From assembly GCA_946482545.1 (NCBI GenBank), contig CAMLRX010000085.1, positions 1-21,462 of the forward strand: a stretch of 21,462 bases of DNA, in the 5' to 3' direction. The number at the start of each line of letters is the position of its first letter. The stretch's first letter is position 1. Source of the DNA: an uncultured Flavihumibacter sp. GTDB lineage: Bacteria > Bacteroidota > Bacteroidia > Chitinophagales > Chitinophagaceae. Both the position numbers and the translations under genes were made by a program. The notes under the pieces were generated by a model, which saw nothing but the letters and a program-made list of their open reading frames with translations, ran no database searches and was not told where the DNA came from. Below are positions 8,413-16,485 of the stretch, piece after piece.

Positions 8413-10212
8413 TCAGAAATAATTCACGTAACCGAAATGGATTTTGGATTGCCGCACATCAAAGGGAAGATCGCCCCGCTTTCCGGCGGCCCAGGAAAGG
8501 TTAAATATCCCGGCTTTCGTTTCAAAGGCCATACCTAATCCGGCACCGATATAGGCGACAGTACCCGCCCCTGCCATCGCCGCGGACCGGCTCCTGTTCT
8601 GCGTGAGCGCCATATCGGTAAAAGCCGCAAAATAGGAGTCGCGCCCTACCAGGTAACGGTATTCGCCCGTGAATACGCCGTAACGGGAAACAAAAATACT
8701 TTGCTCATCGAAACCTCTGAGCAAGCGGTAGCCGCCGATCTGGAAGAGTTCATTCCTGAAAATATCCGGACTTTCCAGCCAGGCGCCGTTGAAAGCCGCT
8801 TTAAACGTGGACTGCCTGCCCAAAGGAAAGTATTTATTCAGCGATGTGCGGGCAATGAACTGGTAGGAATTCAGTTGAAGGCTGTCATAAAGTGAAGAAA
8901 AATCGAAGTTGGAATCTTTGATCTCAATGATGCCATTGTTTTCCCTGATTGTTTTCTGCCCAGCCGTTACCGTGGTTTCCCAAGCAAAACCTTTACGCGG
9001 GTTATTGCGGTAATCCGTTTTGTTGCTGCTGTACGAAACCCCCAATGTGAGTACGCTCATATCGATCTGCTCCGGGAGCTGACGGGTAAGAAAAACGGTG
9101 TTGGTATCTACTGTGAGCAGGTTGGTGCGGAAAGTCTGGATGAATATCTTTCCTGTTTTTTCCGCGCTGGCAAGGTATTGTAACCCCGCCGAAGCCTGGA
9201 GATTGAGGAAAGACGAATCTTTTTTGAACAGTTCAAAAGAAAAATCAATACCGAGATTGGAATTGGCAATGTAAGGATGGGCATAATTCAAATGGAGCCG
9301 CGGGGATTGTACCTGCAATTGCTGCCAGTTCAAACCGATGGATTCGCCCTGCTGCAAGGCATTCTTCAATTGAATGTTCGCTTCTCCGGTTACAAGAAAC
9401 CGCTTTCCACCCGGCTGGTCACTTCCCGGCAGAAATCCGATCAACACATCCACCTGGCTGCTTTTTTTGGGCGCGAGGTACATATCGAGCACCGCGCCGG
9501 TAGACAGCATCGACAATTGCCAGGGCTGTGTTTCTTCCAGGAAAGGCAGTTCGCGCATGCGCTTGCTCACCTGTTCCAGTTTCGCAGCGCGGTACAACAC
9601 GCCGTTCGGCAGTTCCAGGTATTTCTGCAAGAACCGGTTGTTGATTTTACCTTCTCCGAAAACGCGGATACTATCAATGGTGTACCTCCGGCCACTATCC
9701 AGTTGTAACCTTGCGGAAACCACGCCATTATTGAGTTGCAGACTATCCAGGGTTACAGCGGCGAAAGGGTAACCATTGTTGTTCATCCAATCCACGATCT
9801 TCTGTTGCAAAGCGCTCATCGCACCGGGATCATATACTTTTTGCTGATTTGTACCACGCCATCCTGCAGCCTCCAATACAGCGCGGGGAACATTTCCCGG
9901 ATCCAGATCGCCCCATTTCCAGGCATCTCCTACAAATACTTTCAGGTATGCGGCTGTGGAATCGATCCTTACGGAATCGATGGAGGCTGTCATAAAACCC
10001 ATTTTTTTTAACGTGGCTGGCAATTGCCCGATATAACTGGCGCACGCCTCCATGGAAGGGAAGAAAAGCGGCATTTTCACCTGCTCCAGCAGTAACACAC
10101 TATCTTTGCCGGAGCAATCCAGTTGCAGGGGATAAGGTTGGCTGGCAACCTGCGCCCGGCATACTACGGGCCCCATGCTGGTGAGGAGCAGCAGGAGCAG
10201 TATTCTATTCAT
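8413..10212 (-). CDS. BamA/TamA-family outer-membrane beta-barrel protein
   Basis: About 599 residues from the ATG at 10212. An earlier in-frame ATG at 10236 would add eight residues before a good signal peptide (MNRILLLLLLTSMGPVVCRAQ). The N-terminal half looks like POTRA-type domains (GYPFAAVTLDSLQL, YTIDSIRVFGEGKINNRFLQ). The C-terminal half from about residue 260 is a beta-barrel with alternating aromatic strands, containing GGYRLLRGFDEQSIF (the Omp85 RGF-type motif) and ending in a terminal Phe (HFGYVNYF), the usual BAM beta-signal. At this length it is shorter than BamA and more like TamA-type Omp85 proteins. Its partner and substrate are unknown. First gene of the run with DUF4271 and HemD. 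Confidence 0.85.
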   Translation of the reverse strand: MNRILLLLLLTSMGPVVCRAQVASQPYPLQLDCSGKDSVLLLEQVKMPLFFPSMEACASYIGQLPATLKKMGFMTASIDSVRIDSTAAYLKVFVGDAWKWGDLDPGNVPRAVLEAAGWRGTNQQKVYDPGAMSALQQKIVDWMNNNGYPFAAVTLDSLQLNNGVVSARLQLDSGRRYTIDSIRVFGEGKINNRFLQKYLELPNGVLYRAAKLEQVSKRMRELPFLEETQPWQLSMLSTGAVLDMYLAPKKSSQVDVLIGFLPGSDQPGGKRFLVTGEANIQLKNALQQGESIGLNWQQLQVQSPRLHLNYAHPYIANSNLGIDFSFELFKKDSSFLNLQASAGLQYLASAEKTGKIFIQTFRTNLLTVDTNTVFLTRQLPEQIDMSVLTLGVSYSSNKTDYRNNPRKGFAWETTVTAGQKTIRENNGIIEIKDSNFDFSSLYDSLQLNSYQFIARTSLNKYFPLGRQSTFKAAFNGAWLESPDIFRNELFQIGGYRLLRGFDEQSIFVSRYGVFTGEYRYLVGRDSYFAAFTDMALTQNRSRSAAMAGAGTVAYIGAGLGMAFETKAGIFNLSWAAGKRGDLPFDVRQSKIHFGYVNYF

Positions 10213-10218
10213 TCCTCG

Positions 10219-10226
10219 CAAAAATA
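10219..10226 (-). promoter_or_regulatory. Candidate -7 box upstream of the BamA-like gene
   Basis: Minus strand TATTTTTG, a perfect TAnnTTTG, ends six nucleotides before the ATG at 10212. I find no TTG at the expected -33 distance. If it is real, the transcript would start at or beside the start codon, so this is a weak call. Confidence 0.3.
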
Positions 10227-10237
10227 TCCTGAACAAA

Positions 10238-11368
10238 TTGGCCGGTATTTATATTCATATTCCATTCTGCAAACGGGCTTGTCATTACTGCAATTTCCAT
10301 TTCTCCACCACCCGTACGCATGAGAACGAAATTAGGGAAGCTTTATTGAAAGAAGTGTCGCTTCAAAGCGCTTATCTGGGAAAAGAACCGGTGCGCACCA
10401 TTTATTTCGGGGGAGGAACACCTTCGCTGATGCCGGATTTCTTTCTGAAAGAAATGCTGTCCGCCATACGCGAACATTTCCAGGTGGATGCCGATGCGGA
10501 GATTACGCTGGAAGCGAACCCTGACGATATCCAACCCGGCACCGCAGAATCCTGGGCCACATTGGGCATCAACAGGCTCAGTATTGGTGTACAATCTTTT
10601 TTTGATGCCGACCTGGAATGGATGAACCGTGCCCACAACGCCGGAATGGCCGAACATGCGATACGCATGGCGCAACAGGCGGGCATCCGCAACATCTCCA
10701 TCGATCTTATTTATGGAGGCCCCACGCTTCCGGACGAAAACTGGATCGCAAACCTGGAGAAAGCCGCGCAACTAGACGTGCCGCACCTCTCCTGCTATGC
10801 GCTCACCGTAGAACCCAGTACAGCATTGGATCTCATGATACTGAAAGGAAAAAAGGAAGCTGTGGACCCCGACCGGCAGGCACGCCATTTCGAACTGCTG
10901 CAGTCGAAGGCCCCGGAATTTGGTTTTGAACATTATGAGATATCCAACCTGGCGAAGCCAGGGTTCAGGAGCAAACACAATACCGCTTACTGGCAGGGTA
11001 TTCCTTACCTGGGCATCGGCCCCTCGGCCCATTCCTTCAACGGAACCGCCCGGCAATGGAACGTAGCCAACAACGCGCTTTACCTGACTTCTATACAAAA
11101 CAGAACTGTTCCTTTTGAAGAAGAAATACTCACGAAAGCCAACAGGCTGAACGAATACATCATGACCAGTCTGCGTACTATGGAAGGACTTTCACTGGAA
11201 CGCTACGCAGCACTTGCGAGAACAACGGCGGCTCAGGAACTCCTGAAAGCGGCAGCGCCACATATTTTGAATGGCAATGCCATACTAACAGAAACGCATA
11301 TCCGTATAACAGAAAAAGGCCGGTTCCTGGCCGATGGGATCGCTTCCGACCTGTTCGTGGAAGAATGA
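10238..11368 (+). CDS. hemW: HemW, radical SAM heme chaperone (TTG start)
   Basis: With a TTG start at 10238 the protein begins MAGIYIHIPFCKRACHYCNF, the standard HemW N-terminus, and is 376 residues long, like E. coli HemW (378). Cys11, Cys15 and Cys18 form CxxxCxxC for the 4Fe-4S cluster. Further signatures are TIYFGGGTPSLM, EANPDD, INRLSIGVQSF and YLGIGPSAHSF; the C-terminal HemW domain ends near residue 376. The only upstream in-frame ATG, at 10175, lies inside the oppositely oriented BamA-like gene and adds 21 non-family residues. Known role: heme binding and delivery to respiratory enzymes. HemW proteins are often mis-named HemN, the oxygen-independent coproporphyrinogen oxidase. It converges on gpsA. 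Confidence 0.92.
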   Translation: MAGIYIHIPFCKRACHYCNFHFSTTRTHENEIREALLKEVSLQSAYLGKEPVRTIYFGGGTPSLMPDFFLKEMLSAIREHFQVDADAEITLEANPDDIQPGTAESWATLGINRLSIGVQSFFDADLEWMNRAHNAGMAEHAIRMAQQAGIRNISIDLIYGGPTLPDENWIANLEKAAQLDVPHLSCYALTVEPSTALDLMILKGKKEAVDPDRQARHFELLQSKAPEFGFEHYEISNLAKPGFRSKHNTAYWQGIPYLGIGPSAHSFNGTARQWNVANNALYLTSIQNRTVPFEEEILTKANRLNEYIMTSLRTMEGLSLERYAALARTTAAQELLKAAAPHILNGNAILTETHIRITEKGRFLADGIASDLFVEE

Positions 11369-11388
11369 TCTGTTTGTGGAAAAATGAA
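11351..11388 (+). repeat. 19-bp imperfect tandem duplication of the hemW 3' end
   Basis: ctgttcgtggaagaatgat (11351-11369) is followed immediately by ctgtttgtggaaaaatgaa (11370-11388). The unit covers the last five hemW codons (Leu-Phe-Val-Glu-Glu) and the stop. The second copy differs at three positions and lies beyond the stop, next to the gpsA stop at 11391. Confidence 0.75.
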
Positions 11389-11390
11389 AC

Positions 11391-12428
11391 TTACATCAAC
11401 CCGCCTTCTATCAGTCTAAAACCTTCACGGGGAGACAGTTTCTCCCATAAAATCCGGTAGATAGCTTCAGCAATAGGTATATCGGCTTTGAAACCGTGGT
11501 TCAGTTCATGGATACAACGGCTGGCATTGTAGCCCTCGGCCACCATATTCATTTCCAGTTGTGCTGCTTTTACGGAATATCCTTTACCGATCATGTTGCC
11601 GAAAGTACGGTTACGGCTGTATAGAGAGTAACAGGTTACCAGGAGATCACCGAGGTAAACGGAGGCTGCGTAATTGGCCTTCCGCCTGTGTGAAACCGGA
11701 TCTTCCTCTTCGTGCACGCCCACTTCAATGCGCGGCACGCCCGCTTTCCGCAGAAAACAGGCCATTTCGTCGGCACTGTTCGCGATCAGCACACTCAGGA
11801 AATTATCGCCATAATCCAATCCGTGCGCGATGCCTGCGCCTACTGCATAAATATTTTTCAGGATGGCCGCATATTGCACTCCGTTGATATCCGTGTTCAC
11901 CACGGTGTTCAGGTATTCGGTAGCGAAATACGAAGCGATATCTGCCGCGGCCTGTTCGTTTATACCAGAGAACGTGAGGTAAGAAAGTTTCTCTTTGGCC
12001 ACCTCTTCCGCGTGGCAGGGGCCCATTACAGCGAAATAATCCTGGAGGGGAAAATCAAATGCCTGGAAGAGGTATTCGTTCAGCAACTGGTTTTGCTCGG
12101 GAAGAATACCTTTCACTGCGGAAATGATCTTTTTGCCCGAAAGGTCTTCTTTCGAAAGCTGGCGAAACGCATCCGTTACATACGCGGATGGCGTTGCTAC
12201 CACAATACAATCGGACGCTGCGACCACTTCTCTCACATCGCAGCTTAACCGAAGCAGGGCTGGGTTAAAGTTCACCGAACTAAGGTAGTGCGGATTGTGG
12301 TGTCGTTTCTTCAGATGATCTATCGTCTCCTGGTGGCGTACGCACCAGTTAACAGTGTGTCCGTTGTCCGTAAGCAGTTTCACGAGTGCGGTGGCCCAAC
12401 TTCCACTGCCCAGCATTCCCAATTGCAT
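11391..12428 (-). CDS. gpsA: NAD(P)-dependent glycerol-3-phosphate dehydrogenase
   Basis: 345 residues. The Rossmann motif is at the very N-terminus (GMLGSGSWATAL, Gly7-x-Gly9). The family motifs SAVKGI (Lys106), VMGPCHAEEV and AAILKNIYAVGAGI (catalytic-type Lys191) follow, then YLGDLLVTCYSLYSRNRTFG and GYNASRCIHEL. It reduces dihydroxyacetone phosphate to sn-glycerol-3-phosphate for phospholipid synthesis in the cytoplasm. An acidic, His-containing stretch (HEEEDPVSHRRK) precedes the GDLLVTC motif and looks slightly longer than in enterobacterial GpsA. It starts 31 bp after the efflux adaptor gene on the same strand, so it may be co-transcribed with the efflux genes. It converges with hemW, leaving 22 bp between the two stops. 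Confidence 0.95.
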   Translation of the reverse strand: MQLGMLGSGSWATALVKLLTDNGHTVNWCVRHQETIDHLKKRHHNPHYLSSVNFNPALLRLSCDVREVVAASDCIVVATPSAYVTDAFRQLSKEDLSGKKIISAVKGILPEQNQLLNEYLFQAFDFPLQDYFAVMGPCHAEEVAKEKLSYLTFSGINEQAAADIASYFATEYLNTVVNTDINGVQYAAILKNIYAVGAGIAHGLDYGDNFLSVLIANSADEMACFLRKAGVPRIEVGVHEEEDPVSHRRKANYAASVYLGDLLVTCYSLYSRNRTFGNMIGKGYSVKAAQLEMNMVAEGYNASRCIHELNHGFKADIPIAEAIYRILWEKLSPREGFRLIEGGLM

Positions 12429-12459
12429 TGCGCTAAGTTTAGGCGGCGAAGTTCCTACA

Positions 12460-13818
12460 TTATTTCTTCACCTCAAAAAGCTTGTCCTTAGGCACAACGT
12501 TTACCTTCATGCCATCGCGCAAAGTCTTGCTGACAGTGGAATACGGTCCGGTAATCACTTCTTCCCCACCTTTCAGTCCGGAGGTTACCTGAATATAATT
12601 AATATCCTGAATGCCTGTTTTCACCACGATTTTCTTCACCGTGTTATCGGCCTGGCGCACAAATACCACTTCATCGGGATCATCTGATACCGTTGCTCCC
12701 GCGTTGCCCTGTTCTTCACTGCCCTCTTCTTTTTTCTTTTCAGAAGGCTTATCGCTGCCTTTTTCGCGGGTCGTTACCGCGTTAATGGGCACACTCAGCA
12801 CGTTATCGATCCTTTTGGTCTGGATATCAGCGCTGGCGCTCATACCGGGACGGAAGGGGAAACTTTTGGGCCGGGATGGATCAATCAGGTCCTTGTAACT
12901 TTCGGGCAGCAGGCGCACATGCACTTTATAGTTGGTCACTTCGTTTGTGGCGGCGGTGGCCGTAGCCGAAGTAGTGCTGCTGGCGATCTGTGTTACAATC
13001 CCTTTGAATTTCCGGTTGGTGTAGGCATCCACTTCCACGATGGCTGAATCGCCGAGGTGTACTTTGGGAATATCGTTCTCACTCACATCCACCTGCACTT
13101 CTATGGTGTTCATATCGGCGATGCGCATCATTTCAGTACCGGCCATTTGCGCGGTCCCCACCACGCGCTCCCCTTTTTTAACGGCGAGCAGCGACACCAC
13201 GCCATCCATAGGCGCCACGATGGTAGTTCTGCCGAGATTCTTATCGGCGCCGCTCAACTGCGCCTGTGCATTCTGCACACTGGCCTCACTGCTTCTGATA
13301 CCCTGCAATGCAGCATTGTAAGTAGCCTCAGCAGACAAATATGCACTTTGTGCCGTTTCAAATTCCGAGCGGGAAATCACTTTCTGATCCAGCAGTGTTT
13401 TTTGCCTGTCGTAAGCGGCTTTTGCCTGCTCCATAGCAGCTTTCTGTCCGGCTAACTGCGCTTTGGCGTTCTGCACAGAAGCGAGTTGCTGCGTTACATT
13501 GGCCGCGGCCTGGTCGCGTTGCGTAGTATAGATATCAGCATAGATGCGCGCGAGCACCTGCCCTTTGCGTACGCTGTCGCCTTCCTGTACCGTGAGTTCA
13601 GTAATTTCCCCGGAGATATCGGGGCTCACTTTCACTTCAATTTCAGGATATACTTTACCGCTGGCGTTCACCGATTCAATGATGGTGCGGGGTGCGGCTT
13701 TCTCTGCGGAAACTTTGGTGCCTTCATCCTTACCCAGCACACCAGCTTTTTTCAGCACGATGAGCAGCACGATCAGGGCCACGATAATGATAATGATCCA
13801 GCGCAATTTCTTGTTCAT
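12460..13818 (-). CDS. MacA/HlyD-type periplasmic adaptor of an efflux pump
   Basis: 452 residues. One N-terminal membrane anchor (about 6-23, IIIIIVALIVLLIVL) precedes a lipoyl half-motif (VSGEITELTV-like segment at about 70-90, with EGDSVRKGQVLARI). A long Ala/Gln-rich alpha-hairpin spans about 95-195, then the second lipoyl half (TTIVAPMDGVVSLLAVKKGERV). A beta-barrel and membrane-proximal domain follow (FRPGMSASADI, LSVPINAVTTRE). A highly charged Lys/Glu/Ser linker (about 345-380) interrupts the last domain; such linkers are common in adaptors of ABC-type MacAB systems. It lies 36 bp after a TolC-type gene. No MacB/FtsX-type or RND pump gene follows; the next gene is gpsA. Confidence 0.9.
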   Translation of the reverse strand: MNKKLRWIIIIIVALIVLLIVLKKAGVLGKDEGTKVSAEKAAPRTIIESVNASGKVYPEIEVKVSPDISGEITELTVQEGDSVRKGQVLARIYADIYTTQRDQAAANVTQQLASVQNAKAQLAGQKAAMEQAKAAYDRQKTLLDQKVISRSEFETAQSAYLSAEATYNAALQGIRSSEASVQNAQAQLSGADKNLGRTTIVAPMDGVVSLLAVKKGERVVGTAQMAGTEMMRIADMNTIEVQVDVSENDIPKVHLGDSAIVEVDAYTNRKFKGIVTQIASSTTSATATAATNEVTNYKVHVRLLPESYKDLIDPSRPKSFPFRPGMSASADIQTKRIDNVLSVPINAVTTREKGSDKPSEKKKEEGSEEQGNAGATVSDDPDEVVFVRQADNTVKKIVVKTGIQDINYIQVTSGLKGGEEVITGPYSTVSKTLRDGMKVNVVPKDKLFEVKK

Positions 13819-13854
13819 AATAATACTGTTATGATGGTTTTCTCAAGTGTGTGG

Positions 13855-15210
13855 TTAGAGTTTAAGCCCCTGGCCTTTGTAGAATTCGAGTACTTTCATT
13901 TTGAAAACGTATTCGAACTGGGCGGATAAGAGGTTTATTTTGGCGGAAGAAAGGTTATTCTGTGCTATAATCAGATCGATAGTGTTGAGCAATCCAACTT
14001 CATATCTTTTTTTGGAGAAATCGTAAGACTGCTGGGAGGTTTCCACGGCTTTTTTCTGGGCATTGAATTTTTCAAGCGCAGCCGTAGCGTCTACATAAGC
14101 CTGATAGATATTTCTTTTGAGCTCATAATTCGCCTGCTCCATCTGCAATGCAATATTCTTTGTATTCAGGTTGGCTTTCTGATAAGCACCTTTCAATGAA
14201 TAACCTTGGAATATCGGGACATTGATATTGAAGCCGGCACCCTGTGCAATGTTCTGGTTCAACTGATCAAAATAGGGAACCTTAATGATCTGGTTGGATG
14301 CATTACGCGTCCGGAAAAGACTATTATACTGTGTACTTACGCTTCCGCCCACTGAAATAGTTGGATACATCGCAGCATTGGCTGCTTTAGCAAAATATCC
14401 GGCAGCTTCCAGTTTCAGCATATTGCTTTTTTGCGATGGCTGATTGCCTGAAGCAAGGCTGTACACCACATCTGGTTGGAGTTCGCCTATAGGTTCAAGC
14501 GGAATTTGTTCAACCGGAGGAGCCGCGAGTTCGAAAGGCGCGGCAACGTCCAGATTAAGTAGTGATTTTAACTGAAACACGGCAGTAGTAACCGCAGTAT
14601 AGGCGTTCACCACCGCAGAGGTGTCCCTTGCCGCCTGTGCTTCCAGTTCTGACAGGTTCAAACCAGGTACAGATCCTGCTTGTACCAGCTTCCTCGTATT
14701 TTCAACCTGGGCTTTTGTAAGCGCAAGTTGTACATCAGCCACGCGGCGCTGTTCAATGGTGAGCAATGCATCAAGATAGGCCGCTGCCACATTGAGCGAT
14801 ACATCAAACCTTACCTGGTTAGCATCTTCTCCTGCAGCTTCTGCCTGGAGTGCATTTCCTTTAGTAGTGTACCTGCTGTTGAACCAGTTGAACAGCGTAG
14901 CACCTGTTTGGATATTATAGCTGGAAAAGAATGAATTTGAAGTGACAATTTCCTGTGTAACGAAATCCCTCGTACGACCAAACCCGAATTGTTGCCCTGA
15001 AGTAAAGGCAAGCGTTGGCAATTGCCCCATCCGGCTTTGTTTCAGGGTAATTTCGGCAGTTTGTTTCTGGATAATCGCCTGCTTAATCGAAATATTGTTC
15101 GCCAATGCGTACTCCACGCATTTTCTTAAATCCCATTTCTCCTGCGCCATTCCCTGGAAGGCGGCCAGCATAGTGATAAGGGTTAAAGGCAACAGTTGTC
15201 TTTTTCTCAT
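13855..15210 (-). CDS. TolC-family outer-membrane efflux protein
   Basis: 451 residues with a signal peptide (MRKRQLLPLTLITMLAAFQG, cleaved near MAQ, residue 23). Two OEP repeats are visible. The first starts WDLRKCVEYALANNISIKQA and contains the barrel-strand segment SGQQFGFGRTRDF. The second starts VVYSLASGNQPSQKSNMLKLEAAGYFAKAA and contains NINVPIFQGYSLKGAYQKA. Long Ala/Gln/Leu-rich helices follow, ending YEVGLLNTIDLIIAQNNLSSAKINLLSAQFEYVFKMKVLEFY in several heptad-like blocks. Known role: a trimeric outer-membrane and periplasmic export duct. First gene of the TolC-adaptor-gpsA run. The substrate cannot be told from sequence. Confidence 0.93.
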   Translation of the reverse strand: MRKRQLLPLTLITMLAAFQGMAQEKWDLRKCVEYALANNISIKQAIIQKQTAEITLKQSRMGQLPTLAFTSGQQFGFGRTRDFVTQEIVTSNSFFSSYNIQTGATLFNWFNSRYTTKGNALQAEAAGEDANQVRFDVSLNVAAAYLDALLTIEQRRVADVQLALTKAQVENTRKLVQAGSVPGLNLSELEAQAARDTSAVVNAYTAVTTAVFQLKSLLNLDVAAPFELAAPPVEQIPLEPIGELQPDVVYSLASGNQPSQKSNMLKLEAAGYFAKAANAAMYPTISVGGSVSTQYNSLFRTRNASNQIIKVPYFDQLNQNIAQGAGFNINVPIFQGYSLKGAYQKANLNTKNIALQMEQANYELKRNIYQAYVDATAALEKFNAQKKAVETSQQSYDFSKKRYEVGLLNTIDLIIAQNNLSSAKINLLSAQFEYVFKMKVLEFYKGQGLKL

Positions 15211-15214
15211 GCAA

Positions 15215-15244
15215 CAAATTTAAGTGTTCCCGGTACCCGGGAAC
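15215..15244 (-). promoter_or_regulatory. Palindrome and candidate -7 box upstream of the TolC gene
   Basis: A perfect 7-bp inverted repeat, gttcccg-gtacc-cgggaac, spans 15226-15244. On the minus strand it is followed 3 nt later by TAAATTTG (15222-15215), a perfect TAnnTTTG box, which ends 4 nt before the ATG at 15210. The palindrome therefore fills the -33/-7 spacer, as an operator would. It could instead be the stem of a terminator for the PLP-enzyme gene, which stops about 70 bp upstream, but only a weak T-run (ACTTAAATTT) follows. Confidence 0.45.
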
Positions 15245-15312
15245 GCTAATATTGATAAACGGTCAATGGTTTACACCGCCAAATTAACAAATTGTCATTA
15301 TTCCCCGCATTT

Positions 15313-16485
15313 CTATCCGCCCCAGTTTACTTTTTCAAAGGCCTGCTCCAGGTCTGCCCACAGATAATCCGGCTCTTCGAGGCCTACGTAGAGTCGCAGC
15401 ATACGATGTGCTTCGTTGGCAGGGTCGAAATCGGCCGGTTCCAGCGAAGCGCATTTCGGCATGATAAGCGATTCGTGCCCGCCCCAGCTTACGGCCATCA
15501 TGATGCGTTTCAGTGCTTCACAAAACATGGAGACCTGCTCGTGGGTATGCGCTTTCACCACAAAGGTGAGCAATCCGCCGCAGCCTTTCATCTGTTTTTT
15601 AGCCAGTTCGTATTGGGAAAATGACGGATGGAAGGGGTAGATTATCCTCGAAACCGCGGGGTGTTTTTCCAGTTTTTCTATCAGTTCAAAGGCGGAAGCG
15701 GCACTTCTTTCCAGGCGCAGGGGCAGCGTTCTTAACCCCCGCACCAACAGCCAGGCGTTAAAAGGTTGAATGCCTGCGCCGATGTTCAGGTATTCGCTTT
15801 CAAAAATCCGGCGCATCATAGCATGTGTTCCGGTAAGCACTCCTCCGAGCGTATCGCTGTGACCGGAAATATATTTGGTGGCGGTTTGCATGGCAATATC
15901 AATACCGAAGTCAAGCGGGCGCTGCCATAGCGGCGTGCAATAGGTATTGTCTATAATAGTAACGATGCCGCGGGGCCGGGCGATGCCTGCTATAAAAGCC
16001 AGGTCCTGTAGTTCGTAGGTCCAGCTATTGGGCGATTCCAGGTAAATGACCTTTGTTTCCGGGCGTATGGCCGCTTCCACTTCCGCATTGTTGGTGCCAT
16101 CCACATAAGTGGTGTGTACGCCAAAACGGGGGAAGATTTCATCGAACATTTTCTGCGACCAGGTATAGGGTTTACGTACTGAGATAATATGATCCCCAGA
16201 TTTCACCTGGGCGAAAACCGCCGCGAAACTGGCAGCAGCGCCATTGTTGAAAACCAGCGCATCTTCAGCGCCATCCAGTGCGGCCAGCTTCTTTCGCAGC
16301 ATTTCGACGGTCGGGTTCAATCCCCTGCTGTAGAGATACCCACTGTATTCGTCCGCAAAAAGTTCTTTCAGTTCCGCTACAGTGGCGGCTTTGAAATTAC
16401 TGGTCTGCATAATGGGCGGGGCCACTGAGTTGTAATACAGTTCGCGCTCTTCGCCCAGTTCATTTAATATAAAAGAGATGTCCAT
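15313..16485 (-). CDS. Cys/Met-metabolism PLP enzyme (cystathionine lyase/synthase-like)
   Basis: 390 residues, standard for the trans-sulfuration (AAT-I fold) family. Visible motifs are YSRGLNPTVEMLRKKLAALDG, the cofactor Asp in IIDNTYCTPLWQRPLDFG (about Asp179), the Schiff-base Lys in TATKYISGHSDTLGG (about Lys204), AVSWGGHESL, and the substrate-carboxylate Arg in RLYVGLEEP. The WGGHESL motif resembles cystathionine beta-lyases. Two places differ from the usual family: NNGAAAS instead of SSGMAA, and PYTWSQKMF (Tyr107) where GGTYRLF-type sequence is common. The exact reaction (beta-lyase, gamma-lyase or gamma-synthase) cannot be assigned. Its ATG directly follows the stop of the APC permease, so the two are almost certainly co-translated. 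Confidence 0.87.
   Translation of the reverse strand: MDISFILNELGEERELYYNSVAPPIMQTSNFKAATVAELKELFADEYSGYLYSRGLNPTVEMLRKKLAALDGAEDALVFNNGAAASFAAVFAQVKSGDHIISVRKPYTWSQKMFDEIFPRFGVHTTYVDGTNNAEVEAAIRPETKVIYLESPNSWTYELQDLAFIAGIARPRGIVTIIDNTYCTPLWQRPLDFGIDIAMQTATKYISGHSDTLGGVLTGTHAMMRRIFESEYLNIGAGIQPFNAWLLVRGLRTLPLRLERSAASAFELIEKLEKHPAVSRIIYPFHPSFSQYELAKKQMKGCGGLLTFVVKAHTHEQVSMFCEALKRIMMAVSWGGHESLIMPKCASLEPADFDPANEAHRMLRLYVGLEEPDYLWADLEQAFEKVNWGG

Noticed and set aside
10175..10237. ATG at 10175 as the hemW start
   Set aside because: It adds 21 residues not seen in the family and lies within the opposite gene's signal-peptide region; the TTG at 10238 restores the family N-terminus.
10238..11368. 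HemN (oxygen-independent coproporphyrinogen III oxidase) as the identity of the hemW product
   Set aside because: The length of about 376 residues, the N-terminus starting directly with the CxxxCxxC region and the GIGPSAHSF motif all fit HemW; HemN is longer, with an N-terminal extension.
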